Made by a program: the position numbers and the translations under genes
The notes under the pieces: model-generated
The model's input: the letters and a program-made list of their open reading frames with translations, nothing else
Told to the model about the DNA's origin: nothing
Databases searched by the model: none
DNA from: Candidatus Omnitrophota bacterium
GTDB taxonomy: Bacteria > Omnitrophota > Koll11 > Gygaellales > Profunditerraquicolaceae
NCBI GenBank assembly: GCA_028712045.1
Contig: JAQTRA010000063.1
Span: 1 to 6,008 of the forward strand
Direction: 5' to 3'
DNA: 6,008 nt
In this document: piece after piece, positions 1-5,143 of the stretch
Layout of the letters: each line of letters opens with the position of its first letter
Position numbering within the stretch: the stretch's first letter is position 1

Positions 1-1258
1 CTCCTTTCGCCTGCACCCACTTGGCCTCAAGCAATAAAGCAGCAGCCTGAGCATCCAGATAAGCCCTTTTAGCTTTGACTAAATTATCTTCAATAATCGT
101 CCAGTTATCAAAACTCACAAACCCAATTGAGTATTGTGCCTGGGCAATTTTAGAACGCTCCTGGGCCGCAATCAACATTTTATCCTGCACCGAAACATTT
201 TCTAACCCGTCCTGCAATGCTGCCCAGCTCTGCTGTAAAGTTAAAATTAAGCCGTCGCGCATGCTTCTTTCGTTTTCCTCAAGCTGTTTAACCAAAGCCC
301 GCGCCCCGGAAACCTGCGCGGTCCTTAAACCTCCTTCAAAAATAGGCATGGATAAAGTAAGGCCTAAATTCCATTGATTGCCCCGGGGAGCCCAATGCGA
401 ACCGGCTTTGTTTGCTCCGCCTTGGCCGGATAACTCCGGAGAAAAATTACCATAAGCCGATTTTAAACTGAATTCTGCTGAACGCTTTTGAGCCATGATC
501 TGCTGCAAAGATGCATTATTCTTAATTAAAAGTTCAAAATCCGGCTTATCTAAAACACTATCTTTAACTTTAAAATTTCCTTTAGCCAGCATAGGAGTTA
601 ATTTTGACCGGCCCATTTCTTTAACTAATGCTCCCTGGGCAACTTCTACTGCTCTTTTCGCCTGAGCAATACCATAATTTGCGCCGGCTAAATCTGCTTC
701 CGCAGTTAAAAGCGCGCCTTTATGCTCAAGACCTGAGGCATAGCGCAGAGAAATTAACTCTAAATTTCCCCTCCGGATATTAAAGATCTCTTCGGTAATC
801 CGCAACATCTCCTGAGCTTTTAAAAGATCAACAAAAGCAGAACGCAACCTATACCTGACTGTGGTCGAGGTAAACCTAAAGCCCTGCTTAGCCGCATCAA
901 TATCCTGCTGCGCTGCTTTTACATTATTAATTGTTTTTAACCCATCAAAAATTAATTGCGTTCCGGTTACGCCATAACCATATGAATCTGCTTTAGTACT
1001 TTGCCCTGCGCTAGATGAACTCTGAGCAGTAGATGCGCTTACTTCTCCATCTATCTGAGGATACAAACCACTGGCAGTTTCTTGTTTAGAAGCCTCAGAT
1101 TGTTTCACTTCTTCCCCAGCGGCAATTAAATCCGGATGATTTTTTGCTGCTTCCTTAATACAATCACCCCAGGTAAGCACCTCATCCGCGGCAAAAGCTT
1201 TACCAAAACATCCGACTATAATAAAAAATATAATAATCTGTAAATACCTTAATCTCAT
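1..1258 (-). CDS. TolC-family outer membrane efflux protein (3' end beyond left edge)
   Basis: Translating the minus strand from the ATG at 1258-1256 gives 419 residues without a stop, running off the left edge. It starts with a signal peptide (MRLRYLQ, a hydrophobic run to about residue 17, then KAFA|ADE, a good signal peptidase I site after residue 23). The mature part has the layout of OEP/TolC proteins: long Ala/Gln/Lys-rich helices, a first repeat with TQLIFDG and [19 protein letters not shown], and a second repeat with [11 protein letters not shown] and [10 protein letters not shown]. It ends [12 protein letters not shown], typical of the last helix, so only a few residues seem missing. 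Known role: trimeric outer-membrane/periplasmic exit duct for RND, ABC or MFS pumps. The ATG overlaps the TetR stop (ATGA), with an AGGAA ribosome site at 1266-1270. The substrate cannot be told from sequence. A lipobox-like IVGC at residues 14-17 leaves a lipoprotein form possible. Confidence 0.9.
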   Translation of the reverse strand, partial: MRLRYLQIIIFFIIVGCFGKAFAADEVLTWGDCIKEAAKNHPDLIAAGEEVKQSEASKQETASGLYPQIDGEVSASTAQSSSSAGQSTKADSYGYGVTGTQLIFDGLKTINNVKAAQQDIDAAKQGFRFTSTTVRYRLRSAFVDLLKAQEMLRITEEIFNIRRGNLELISLRYASGLEHKGALLTAEADLAGANYGIAQAKRAVEVAQGALVKEMGRSKLTPMLAKGNFKVKDSVLDKPDFELLIKNNASLQQIMAQKRSAEFSLKSAYGNFSPELSGQGGANKAGSHWAPRGNQWNLGLTLSMPIFEGGLRTAQVSGARALVKQLEENERSMRDGLILTLQQSWAALQDGLENVSVQDKMLIAAQERSKIAQAQYSIGFVSFDNWTIIEDNLVKAKRAYLDAQAAALLLEAKWVQAKG

Positions 1259-1923
1259 TTATGTTTTCCTGCTCCGTTTAAAAACATCTCCAAAACAAAA
1301 CCCGACATCCGGCTTAAATTTTTTGTAGACTTTGTTTCATCTCTTAGCCAATTAAAAACTACTGACATCAGCACAGAAATAAAAATATCCGCAATCTGCT
1401 TGGCCGGAAAATCATCTTTAACTAAATTTTCTTCCTGGCTGGATTTAATTAAATCCATAACAAACTCCCGATGCTGCAAAACTACGGGTAAATTATGCAA
1501 CTTGCCAACCCGGATAGTCCGGCTTTTATTTCTTTCGTTAAAAAATATACGGAAGGAATTTTGGTTTCTTTCGAAAAACGATAAATTCTCCTGGATAAAT
1601 ACGGCTAATTTTTCTTTGGCACTCTGAGCTTTGGCTGTTTCCTCTTTTAAAATAGTCAACAAATCTTTATATTTCTGTTCGACTAAAGAAAGATAAAGCG
1701 CGTCTTTATCTTTGAAATATAAATAAACCGTCCCGGTAGCGTATTGCGCTTCTTTAGCAATATCCTGCATCGTAGCCTCATAATAGCCTTTCAGAGCAAA
1801 CACATGCTCAGCGGCCCTGAGGATATCGTTTTTACGCAAGAGCTTATCTCTTTGCCTGCGGTTGAGTAAAACCCTCGGGTTATCTTTAATGAACCTTTCT
1901 TCAATTAATGAATTTGCATTCAT
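1255..1923 (-). CDS. TetR/AcrR-family transcriptional regulator
   Basis: This is a 222-residue protein with a typical TetR N-terminal DNA-binding domain at about residues 34-80 ([23 protein letters not shown], then [19 protein letters not shown]). The [12 protein letters not shown] segment is the recognition helix followed by the start of helix 4. The rest is helical and variable, as expected for the ligand/dimerisation domain. About 30 basic, polar residues precede the HTH, slightly longer than usual, so a downstream non-ATG start cannot be excluded. No clear Shine-Dalgarno precedes the ATG at 1923. Known role of the family: homodimeric repressor released by a small ligand. Its overlap with the TolC-like gene implies it controls an efflux operon and probably its own promoter (see 1927-1949). 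The ligand is unknown. Confidence 0.92.
   Translation of the reverse strand: MNANSLIEERFIKDNPRVLLNRRQRDKLLRKNDILRAAEHVFALKGYYEATMQDIAKEAQYATGTVYLYFKDKDALYLSLVEQKYKDLLTILKEETAKAQSAKEKLAVFIQENLSFFERNQNSFRIFFNERNKSRTIRVGKLHNLPVVLQHREFVMDLIKSSQEENLVKDDFPAKQIADIFISVLMSVVFNWLRDETKSTKNLSRMSGFVLEMFLNGAGKHK
1266..1270 (-). promoter_or_regulatory. Ribosome binding site of the TolC-like gene
   Basis: AGGAA on the minus strand, 7 bases before the ATG at 1258. It lies inside the last codons of the TetR gene. Together with the 4-base stop/start overlap, it fixes the start and points to translational coupling of regulator and channel. Confidence 0.7.
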
Positions 1924-1926
1924 AAT

Positions 1927-1949
1927 TTAAGAATACAGTATTTTCTTAA
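1927..1949. promoter_or_regulatory. Candidate TetR operator (imperfect palindrome)
   Basis: An inverted repeat TTAAG...CTTAA (1927-1931/1945-1949) encloses a perfect core AATAC-A-GTATT (1932-1942). The inner and outer arms are centred one base apart (1937 and 1938), so the palindrome is imperfect. It lies 3 bases upstream of the TetR start and overlaps the predicted -10 box and spacer, which is where a self-repressing TetR dimer would bind. Palindrome and position are seen; binding is inferred. Confidence 0.5.
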
Positions 1950-1958
1950 GTTTAGCAA
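1930..1958 (-). promoter_or_regulatory. Putative sigma70-type promoter of the tetR-tolC-like operon
   Basis: On the minus strand, -35 TTGCTA (1958-1953) and -10 TATTCT (1935-1930) are separated by 17 bases; each matches consensus at 4 of 6 positions. The -10 box ends only 6 bases before the ATG at 1923, so transcription would start about at the start codon. That suggests a leaderless message or a different true start. It is the only plausible promoter noticed in the 58-bp gap before the TetR gene. Confidence 0.4.
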
Positions 1959-1960
1959 GT

Positions 1961-1977
1961 AAAATTTCATAAATTTT
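1961..1977. repeat. A/T-only 7-bp inverted repeat after the AsmA-like gene
   Basis: AAAATTT-CAT-AAATTTT is a perfect 7-bp inverted repeat with a 3-base loop, 4 bases past the stop of the AsmA-like gene. It has no G-C pairs and no clean T-tract, so it would be a weak terminator at best. It sits just upstream of the predicted TetR promoter and could instead act as an AT-rich UP-like element. Function is unproven. Confidence 0.3.
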
Positions 1978-1981
1978 TGTT

Positions 1982-2737
1982 TTATTTGAAAAGCAGGTGA
2001 AACGGTAAGGTGGCAATGCTCCAGGCCCCTTTTGATGCGGTTTTAGCTGTTCCCCAGGCTGAATCAAAGGTATCCCCTAACTGAGAAACTACCGGGATGA
2101 TCTTAAGGTTAATTAATTTGCCGATATCGGTATTTTCAATTGCTTTCATTACCACTATTTTAACTATCTCTTTTTCATCCGGAAGGTTCACAAAAGCCGC
2201 GTCTTTTAAGCCAATCAAGTATTTTTGCTCTTTTTTTCCTGGTGGCGCATGATCCAGATAAGTTACTTCGCCGATACTTAAAACTACGATATCAAAATAA
2301 AAAGGTATATTCTTATCTTGAACTACATTATCCGCCTTTAGCGCAAAGATCTCTTCGATGTTCACTTTCCCCTGTGCGTTCTTGATTATGTTTAAACGCT
2401 TAAGATCCATGGCAAAAACGTAAATATTAGGCTTTTTAAGCGTAATGATTTCTAAAGGGTCGAATACTAGGTGGATCGCTTCAATATAAGCCAGTTCATC
2501 TTCAGCAAACCCGTCAGGGTTATGCACGGTTATCCCGCTTAAACCAATATGCGCCAATAAGGGCGAAAATTCAAACTTATTAATGGTTACATTAATCCCT
2601 AAAGTGCGCTCGATCTCCTGCTCAACGATATCTTTAATCTTGAGATTTTTTATAATCAAGAAACTGGCCAGCGACAAAATAACCAGCGCAATAAAAATTA
2701 TGCCTAAACCAAGTATGATTCTCTTCAATATCTTCAT
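1982..2737 (-). CDS. AsmA-like membrane-anchored protein
   Basis: This is a 251-residue protein. A short basic N-terminus (MKILKR) is followed by one hydrophobic helix (about residues 7-30), giving an N-in anchor with the bulk in the periplasm. The next part resembles the N-terminus of AsmA/DUF748 proteins: an amphipathic segment (VEQEIERTLGINVTINKFEFSP), then GITVHNPDGF, a hydrophobic beta stretch (AIHLVFDPLEI) and DLKRLNIIKNAQGKVNIEEI, which matches the AsmA pattern of a basic or polar stretch before G-x-x-N-ϕ. It is much shorter than classical AsmA (around 600 residues), like the mini-AsmA proteins of many Gram-negatives. AsmA relatives are linked to outer-membrane biogenesis and lipid transport; a specific role here is not supported. 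The ATG at 2737 has no evident Shine-Dalgarno, and upstream codons in frame run into a stop. Confidence 0.7.
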   Translation of the reverse strand: MKILKRIILGLGIIFIALVILSLASFLIIKNLKIKDIVEQEIERTLGINVTINKFEFSPLLAHIGLSGITVHNPDGFAEDELAYIEAIHLVFDPLEIITLKKPNIYVFAMDLKRLNIIKNAQGKVNIEEIFALKADNVVQDKNIPFYFDIVVLSIGEVTYLDHAPPGKKEQKYLIGLKDAAFVNLPDEKEIVKIVVMKAIENTDIGKLINLKIIPVVSQLGDTFDSAWGTAKTASKGAWSIATLPFHLLFK

Positions 2738-2743
2738 ATCAAC

Positions 2744-2771
2744 ATTTTATCACAGTAGACAGTTTATGCAA
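2744..2771 (-). promoter_or_regulatory. Putative promoter of the AsmA-like gene, partly inside a MITE-like element
   Basis: On the minus strand, TG-A-TAAAAT (2752-2744) is an extended -10 box. TTGCAT (2771-2766) lies 16 bases upstream as a weak -35 box (3 of 6 matches). The -35 falls inside the 119-bp element while the -10 is host sequence. The -10 ends 6 bases before the ATG at 2737, again implying a start at or near the initiation codon. Motif match only. Confidence 0.35.
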
Positions 2772-2873
2772 CATCTTACAATACAATGATTTACAAAAGA
2801 AATATTTCTTTTCTCTCTGCCAATATTTGTTTCATAAATAACTTGTTACCAAACACTTACGTAAACTGTCTAC
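2755..2873. mobile_element. 119-bp MITE-like hairpin element, copy A
   Basis: The ends are GTAGACAGTTTA and TAAACTGTCTAC, a perfect 12-bp terminal inverted repeat. Folding the two arms (2755-2806 against 2822-2873) pairs 35 of 52 positions, including a perfect 7-bp stem next to a 15-base pyrimidine-rich loop, so the element is palindromic along its length. A second copy of the same length lies at 5025-5143 in the same orientation and matches 90 of 119 positions without gaps. No transposase fits in 119 bp, so it would be a non-autonomous element moved in trans. It sits 1 base after the ACR3 stop and 17 bases before the AsmA-like ATG, so it separates two genes that would otherwise be about 20 bp apart. 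As RNA it could also act as a 3' hairpin. Confidence 0.8.
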
Positions 2874-2874
2874 A

Positions 2875-3924
2875 TTACTTTTCGAACCAATGACGAGTCT
2901 TATTAGCAAAATAAACCAGGCTCAGCATGATCGGCACTTCCGTAAGCACGCCAACTACTGTAGCCAACGCTGCGCCGCTTTTTAATCCGAATAAAGAAAT
3001 CGCCACGGCCACGGATAACTCAAAAAAGTTACTGGCACCGATCATCCCCGCCGGAGCAGCAATATCATGAGACAATCGCCATTTCCTGCTCCATAAATAA
3101 CCAATAAAGAAAATAAAATAAGTCTGAATTATCAAAGGGACAGCAATTAACAATATATGCAGCGGATTACTAAGTATAATATTTCCCTGAAAAGCAAAAA
3201 GAATAATTAAAGTCAATAATAGCCCGATAATTGTTACCGGTTTAAGTATTTTCAAAAATACGTTTTCAAACCAATCCGCCCCTTTCTTCTTTAGCAGATA
3301 CACCCGGGAAATATACCCGCCGGTAAGCGGGATAACCACAAAAAAGATGGTGGAATAGATTAAAGTAGCATAAGGCACAATAATTTGATTCACGCCTAAC
3401 AGAAATTTAACAATCGGGACAAAAGCCACTAATATTACCAGATCATTTACAGCTACCTGGACCAAAGTATAAGCAGGATCACCTTTAGTTAAATAACTCC
3501 AGACAAAAACCATAGCGGTGCAAGGCGCAGCTCCTAAAAGTATGGCCCCGGCGATATATTCTTTAGCTAAAGCCGGGCTGATAAAAGCGGCGAATATGTA
3601 TTTAAAAAATACTGCGGCAAATAACGCCATAGTAAACGGCTTGATCAGCCAATTCACCACTAACGTTACTACTAACCCCTTGGGTTTTTTCCCGGCTTTT
3701 ACAATACTGGAAAAATCAATCTGCACCATCATCGGATAGATCATTAACCAGATAAGGATGGCTACCGGAATATTTACCTGCGAAAGTTCCAGCTTACTTA
3801 AAAAATTTACTCCGCCGGGAAATATTTTCCCGATGATTATGCCAATAATAATACAAAAAATTACCCAAAGAGATAGATATTTCTCGAAAAACGGAAGTTT
3901 CGCAGCACTCTTAGCCTCAGGCAT
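2875..3924 (-). CDS. acr3: ACR3-family arsenite efflux permease
   Basis: This is a 349-residue integral membrane protein with about ten hydrophobic segments, the usual size and fold for ACR3 (BART superfamily). Diagnostic motifs are visible: GAAPCTAMVFVWS with the conserved cysteine at residue 135, followed by GDPAYTLVQVAVNDL, and the C-terminal GVLTEVPIML with a glutamate at residue 329. These correspond to the Cys and Glu known to be essential for As(III) transport in characterised ACR3 proteins. Expected role: export of arsenite (sometimes antimonite) from the cytoplasm by ion antiport. It follows the ArsG-like gene by 13 bp with a strong ribosome site. The arsenical neighbours upstream agree with the call. 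It appears intact. Confidence 0.95.
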   Translation of the reverse strand: MPEAKSAAKLPFFEKYLSLWVIFCIIIGIIIGKIFPGGVNFLSKLELSQVNIPVAILIWLMIYPMMVQIDFSSIVKAGKKPKGLVVTLVVNWLIKPFTMALFAAVFFKYIFAAFISPALAKEYIAGAILLGAAPCTAMVFVWSYLTKGDPAYTLVQVAVNDLVILVAFVPIVKFLLGVNQIIVPYATLIYSTIFFVVIPLTGGYISRVYLLKKKGADWFENVFLKILKPVTIIGLLLTLIILFAFQGNIILSNPLHILLIAVPLIIQTYFIFFIGYLWSRKWRLSHDIAAPAGMIGASNFFELSVAVAISLFGLKSGAALATVVGVLTEVPIMLSLVYFANKTRHWFEK

Positions 3925-3931
3925 TCCAGAT

Positions 3932-3936
3932 CTCCT
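3932..3936 (-). promoter_or_regulatory. Ribosome binding site of acr3
   Basis: AGGAG (within AAAGGAGA) lies 7 bases before the ATG at 3924. The purine run begins inside the stop codon region of the ArsG-like gene (TGAAAGGAG). It is the best Shine-Dalgarno in the window and confirms the acr3 start. Confidence 0.85.
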
Positions 3937-3937
3937 T

Positions 3938-4627
3938 TCAAAATAACTTTAAGATATAAACTCCAATATAATAGATCCCTATGATAATAAAAATACAACC
4001 TGTTATTATCCGGGCATAACACTCGAGTTTCGCAATTCTATGAAACCAATGGCTCAGAGAAGTAACTCCCAAAGCAATCGCCAACGCGAATATAAGCACC
4101 GGAAGGCCTGTGCCTACTCCGTATATAAAAGGCAATAAAACGCCGGTTTTACTATTAAGCGCCAAAGGTATTAAACTGCCAAAAAATAATGCCGCCGAAA
4201 TAGGGCAAAACGCCAGAGCAAAAATAAAACCCAGCAAAAATGCGCCCGGCGCGCCAGCCTGGCTAAGCTTATTATGTTGTTTTGGCGAAAGCGACACTTT
4301 CGGTAAACGGATAGTAATTATTTTCAATAAAATAAGGCCGGTAAGAATTAAAAACGGGCCCAGGGCTTTGCCCATATATTTCTGTAAAAACTGAGCAACT
4401 TGCGGAACACTAAAAACAGCACTGATAATAATCCATCCCAGAATCGCATACGAAACCATCCGCCCGAGCGTATACGCCAATCCTGAAATAAACACAAGCG
4501 CCGGGTGGGTTATCTTTTTAGACAAAAAAGAAATAGCCGCTACATTACTGGCCAAAGGGCAGGGGCTAATTGATGTTAAAATTCCTAACCACAACGCCGA
4601 TATAAAACCTATGGATACCTGTGTCAT
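3938..4627 (-). CDS. ArsG-type / CcdA-DsbD-like transmembrane protein
   Basis: This is a 229-residue protein with about six membrane helices and no soluble domain. It matches the CcdA/DsbD transmembrane fold: helix 1 carries SPCPLASN (Cys23) and the start of the second half carries AFCPISAALFFG (Cys141), the places of the reactive cysteine pair in CcdA/DsbD. A charged loop (about residues 105-125) joins the two halves. Proteins of this type beside ACR3, ArsP and small CxxC proteins are commonly annotated as the ArsG family, proposed to export trivalent aromatic arsenicals. A role as thiol-electron carrier to the exported CPTC neighbour is the main alternative. The start lies 5 bp after the CPTC gene without a clear Shine-Dalgarno, so translation is probably coupled. 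Confidence 0.8.
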   Translation of the reverse strand: MTQVSIGFISALWLGILTSISPCPLASNVAAISFLSKKITHPALVFISGLAYTLGRMVSYAILGWIIISAVFSVPQVAQFLQKYMGKALGPFLILTGLILLKIITIRLPKVSLSPKQHNKLSQAGAPGAFLLGFIFALAFCPISAALFFGSLIPLALNSKTGVLLPFIYGVGTGLPVLIFALAIALGVTSLSHWFHRIAKLECYARIITGCIFIIIGIYYIGVYILKLF

Positions 4628-4632
4628 TTAAT

Positions 4633-5112
4633 TTATTTAAGGAAATTAGCTAACTCTACCTTAATGTATTCAGTAAATTTATCCTTATTACCAACCAGCT
4701 CCCAAATTCTATTAAGATTCTTTGACTTTATTTCCTTGCCATCTTTAGTTAAGGATAAAACTAGCGCTTTAGTATAAAGCTGATAATCATCGACAAAATG
4801 TGCGTTAACTTTCTCATCAATATTAACAACCTTAAATTCAAGCTTCCCAGAAGCAAGTTCAGATTTAAAATTATTCTCTATTGCTTCTTTTGAGTACTGT
4901 TCCAACTTATAGCAGGTAGGACAACGCATCAAGCTATGAAAATAATACGCGTATACTTTCTCAGTCGGCGGCTTATCCGCAGCAAACGAAACCGTAGTAA
5001 CACGCCCAAGAATACAAAGACTCAGTAGACAGTATACGTAATATCTTGCAATACAGTTAGTTGTGTAAGAAATACTTCCTCCCTCTTTGCCCATAATTGT
5101 TTCATAACTCAT
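4633..5112 (-). CDS. Exported CPTC thioredoxin-like protein with a MITE-derived N-terminus
   Basis: The open frame encodes 159 residues. From about residue 46 it looks like a small thioredoxin-fold protein: VYAYYFHSLMRCPTCYK with a CxxC pair at Cys64/Cys67, then helices and strands ending in IKVELANFLK. Residues 26-44 (VYCLLSLCILGRVTTVSFA) form a signal-peptide-like core with a good cleavage site SFA|AD, so the mature protein is likely periplasmic. Residues 1-29 are encoded wholly by the 119-bp element at 5025-5143; the host-derived part begins at residue 30. A stop codon sits directly upstream of the ATG at 5112, and no clear Shine-Dalgarno precedes it or the in-frame ATG at 5094. Its place between the ArsP- and ArsG-like genes suggests redox support of arsenical handling. 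The gene may be functional with a rebuilt leader, or 5'-damaged. Confidence 0.75.
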   Translation of the reverse strand: MSYETIMGKEGGSISYTTNCIARYYVYCLLSLCILGRVTTVSFAADKPPTEKVYAYYFHSLMRCPTCYKLEQYSKEAIENNFKSELASGKLEFKVVNIDEKVNAHFVDDYQLYTKALVLSLTKDGKEIKSKNLNRIWELVGNKDKFTEYIKVELANFLK

Positions 5113-5143
5113 TCACTATCGAACACTTATATAAACTGTCTAC
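5025..5143. mobile_element. 119-bp MITE-like hairpin element, copy B
   Basis: Same length and orientation as the copy at 2755-2873, with 29 mismatches and no gaps. The ends are GTAGACAGTATA and TATAAACTGTCTAC (9 perfect terminal pairs, then one mismatch). Folding the 52-base arms pairs 31 positions. At arm position 36 both sides differ from copy A in a compensating way (T:A in A, G:C in B), which hints that pairing is maintained. The right end supplies the final G of the upstream permease's TAG stop; the left end is joined in frame to the CPTC gene. If the termini are read as G-TA-[GACAGT...ACTGTC]-TA-C, both copies fit insertion at GTAC with TA duplication, as in IS630/Tc1-type transposition; this is inference. 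Confidence 0.8.

Noticed and set aside
75..377. Plus-strand open frame of 100 codons
   Set aside because: It is antisense to the TolC-like gene, whose frame gives clear family motifs; no domain or ribosome site supports the plus-strand product.
1400..1627. Plus-strand open frame of 75 codons inside the TetR gene
   Set aside because: Antisense shadow of a well-supported TetR coding sequence; its composition is not protein-like.
1961..1977. A/T palindrome as a rho-independent terminator
   Set aside because: The stem has no G-C pairs and no following uridine run, so it is too weak to call; listed only as a repeat.
2755..2873. The 119-bp repeat as a structured ncRNA or riboswitch
   Set aside because: Terminal inverted repeats with sharp ends, divergence between copies and placement after unrelated genes fit a MITE better; an RNA role is kept only as a secondary possibility.
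4110..4394. Plus-strand open frame of 94 codons
   Set aside because: Antisense to the ArsG-type membrane protein; the Lys/Pro-rich product is what reversing hydrophobic codons typically gives.
5077..5085. GAGGGAGGA on the minus strand as a ribosome site inside copy B
   Set aside because: It is a strong purine run, but no ATG, GTG or TTG in the CPTC frame follows at 4-12 bases; the nearest in-frame option is ATT only 3 bases away. It is more likely part of the loop-flanking sequence of the element.
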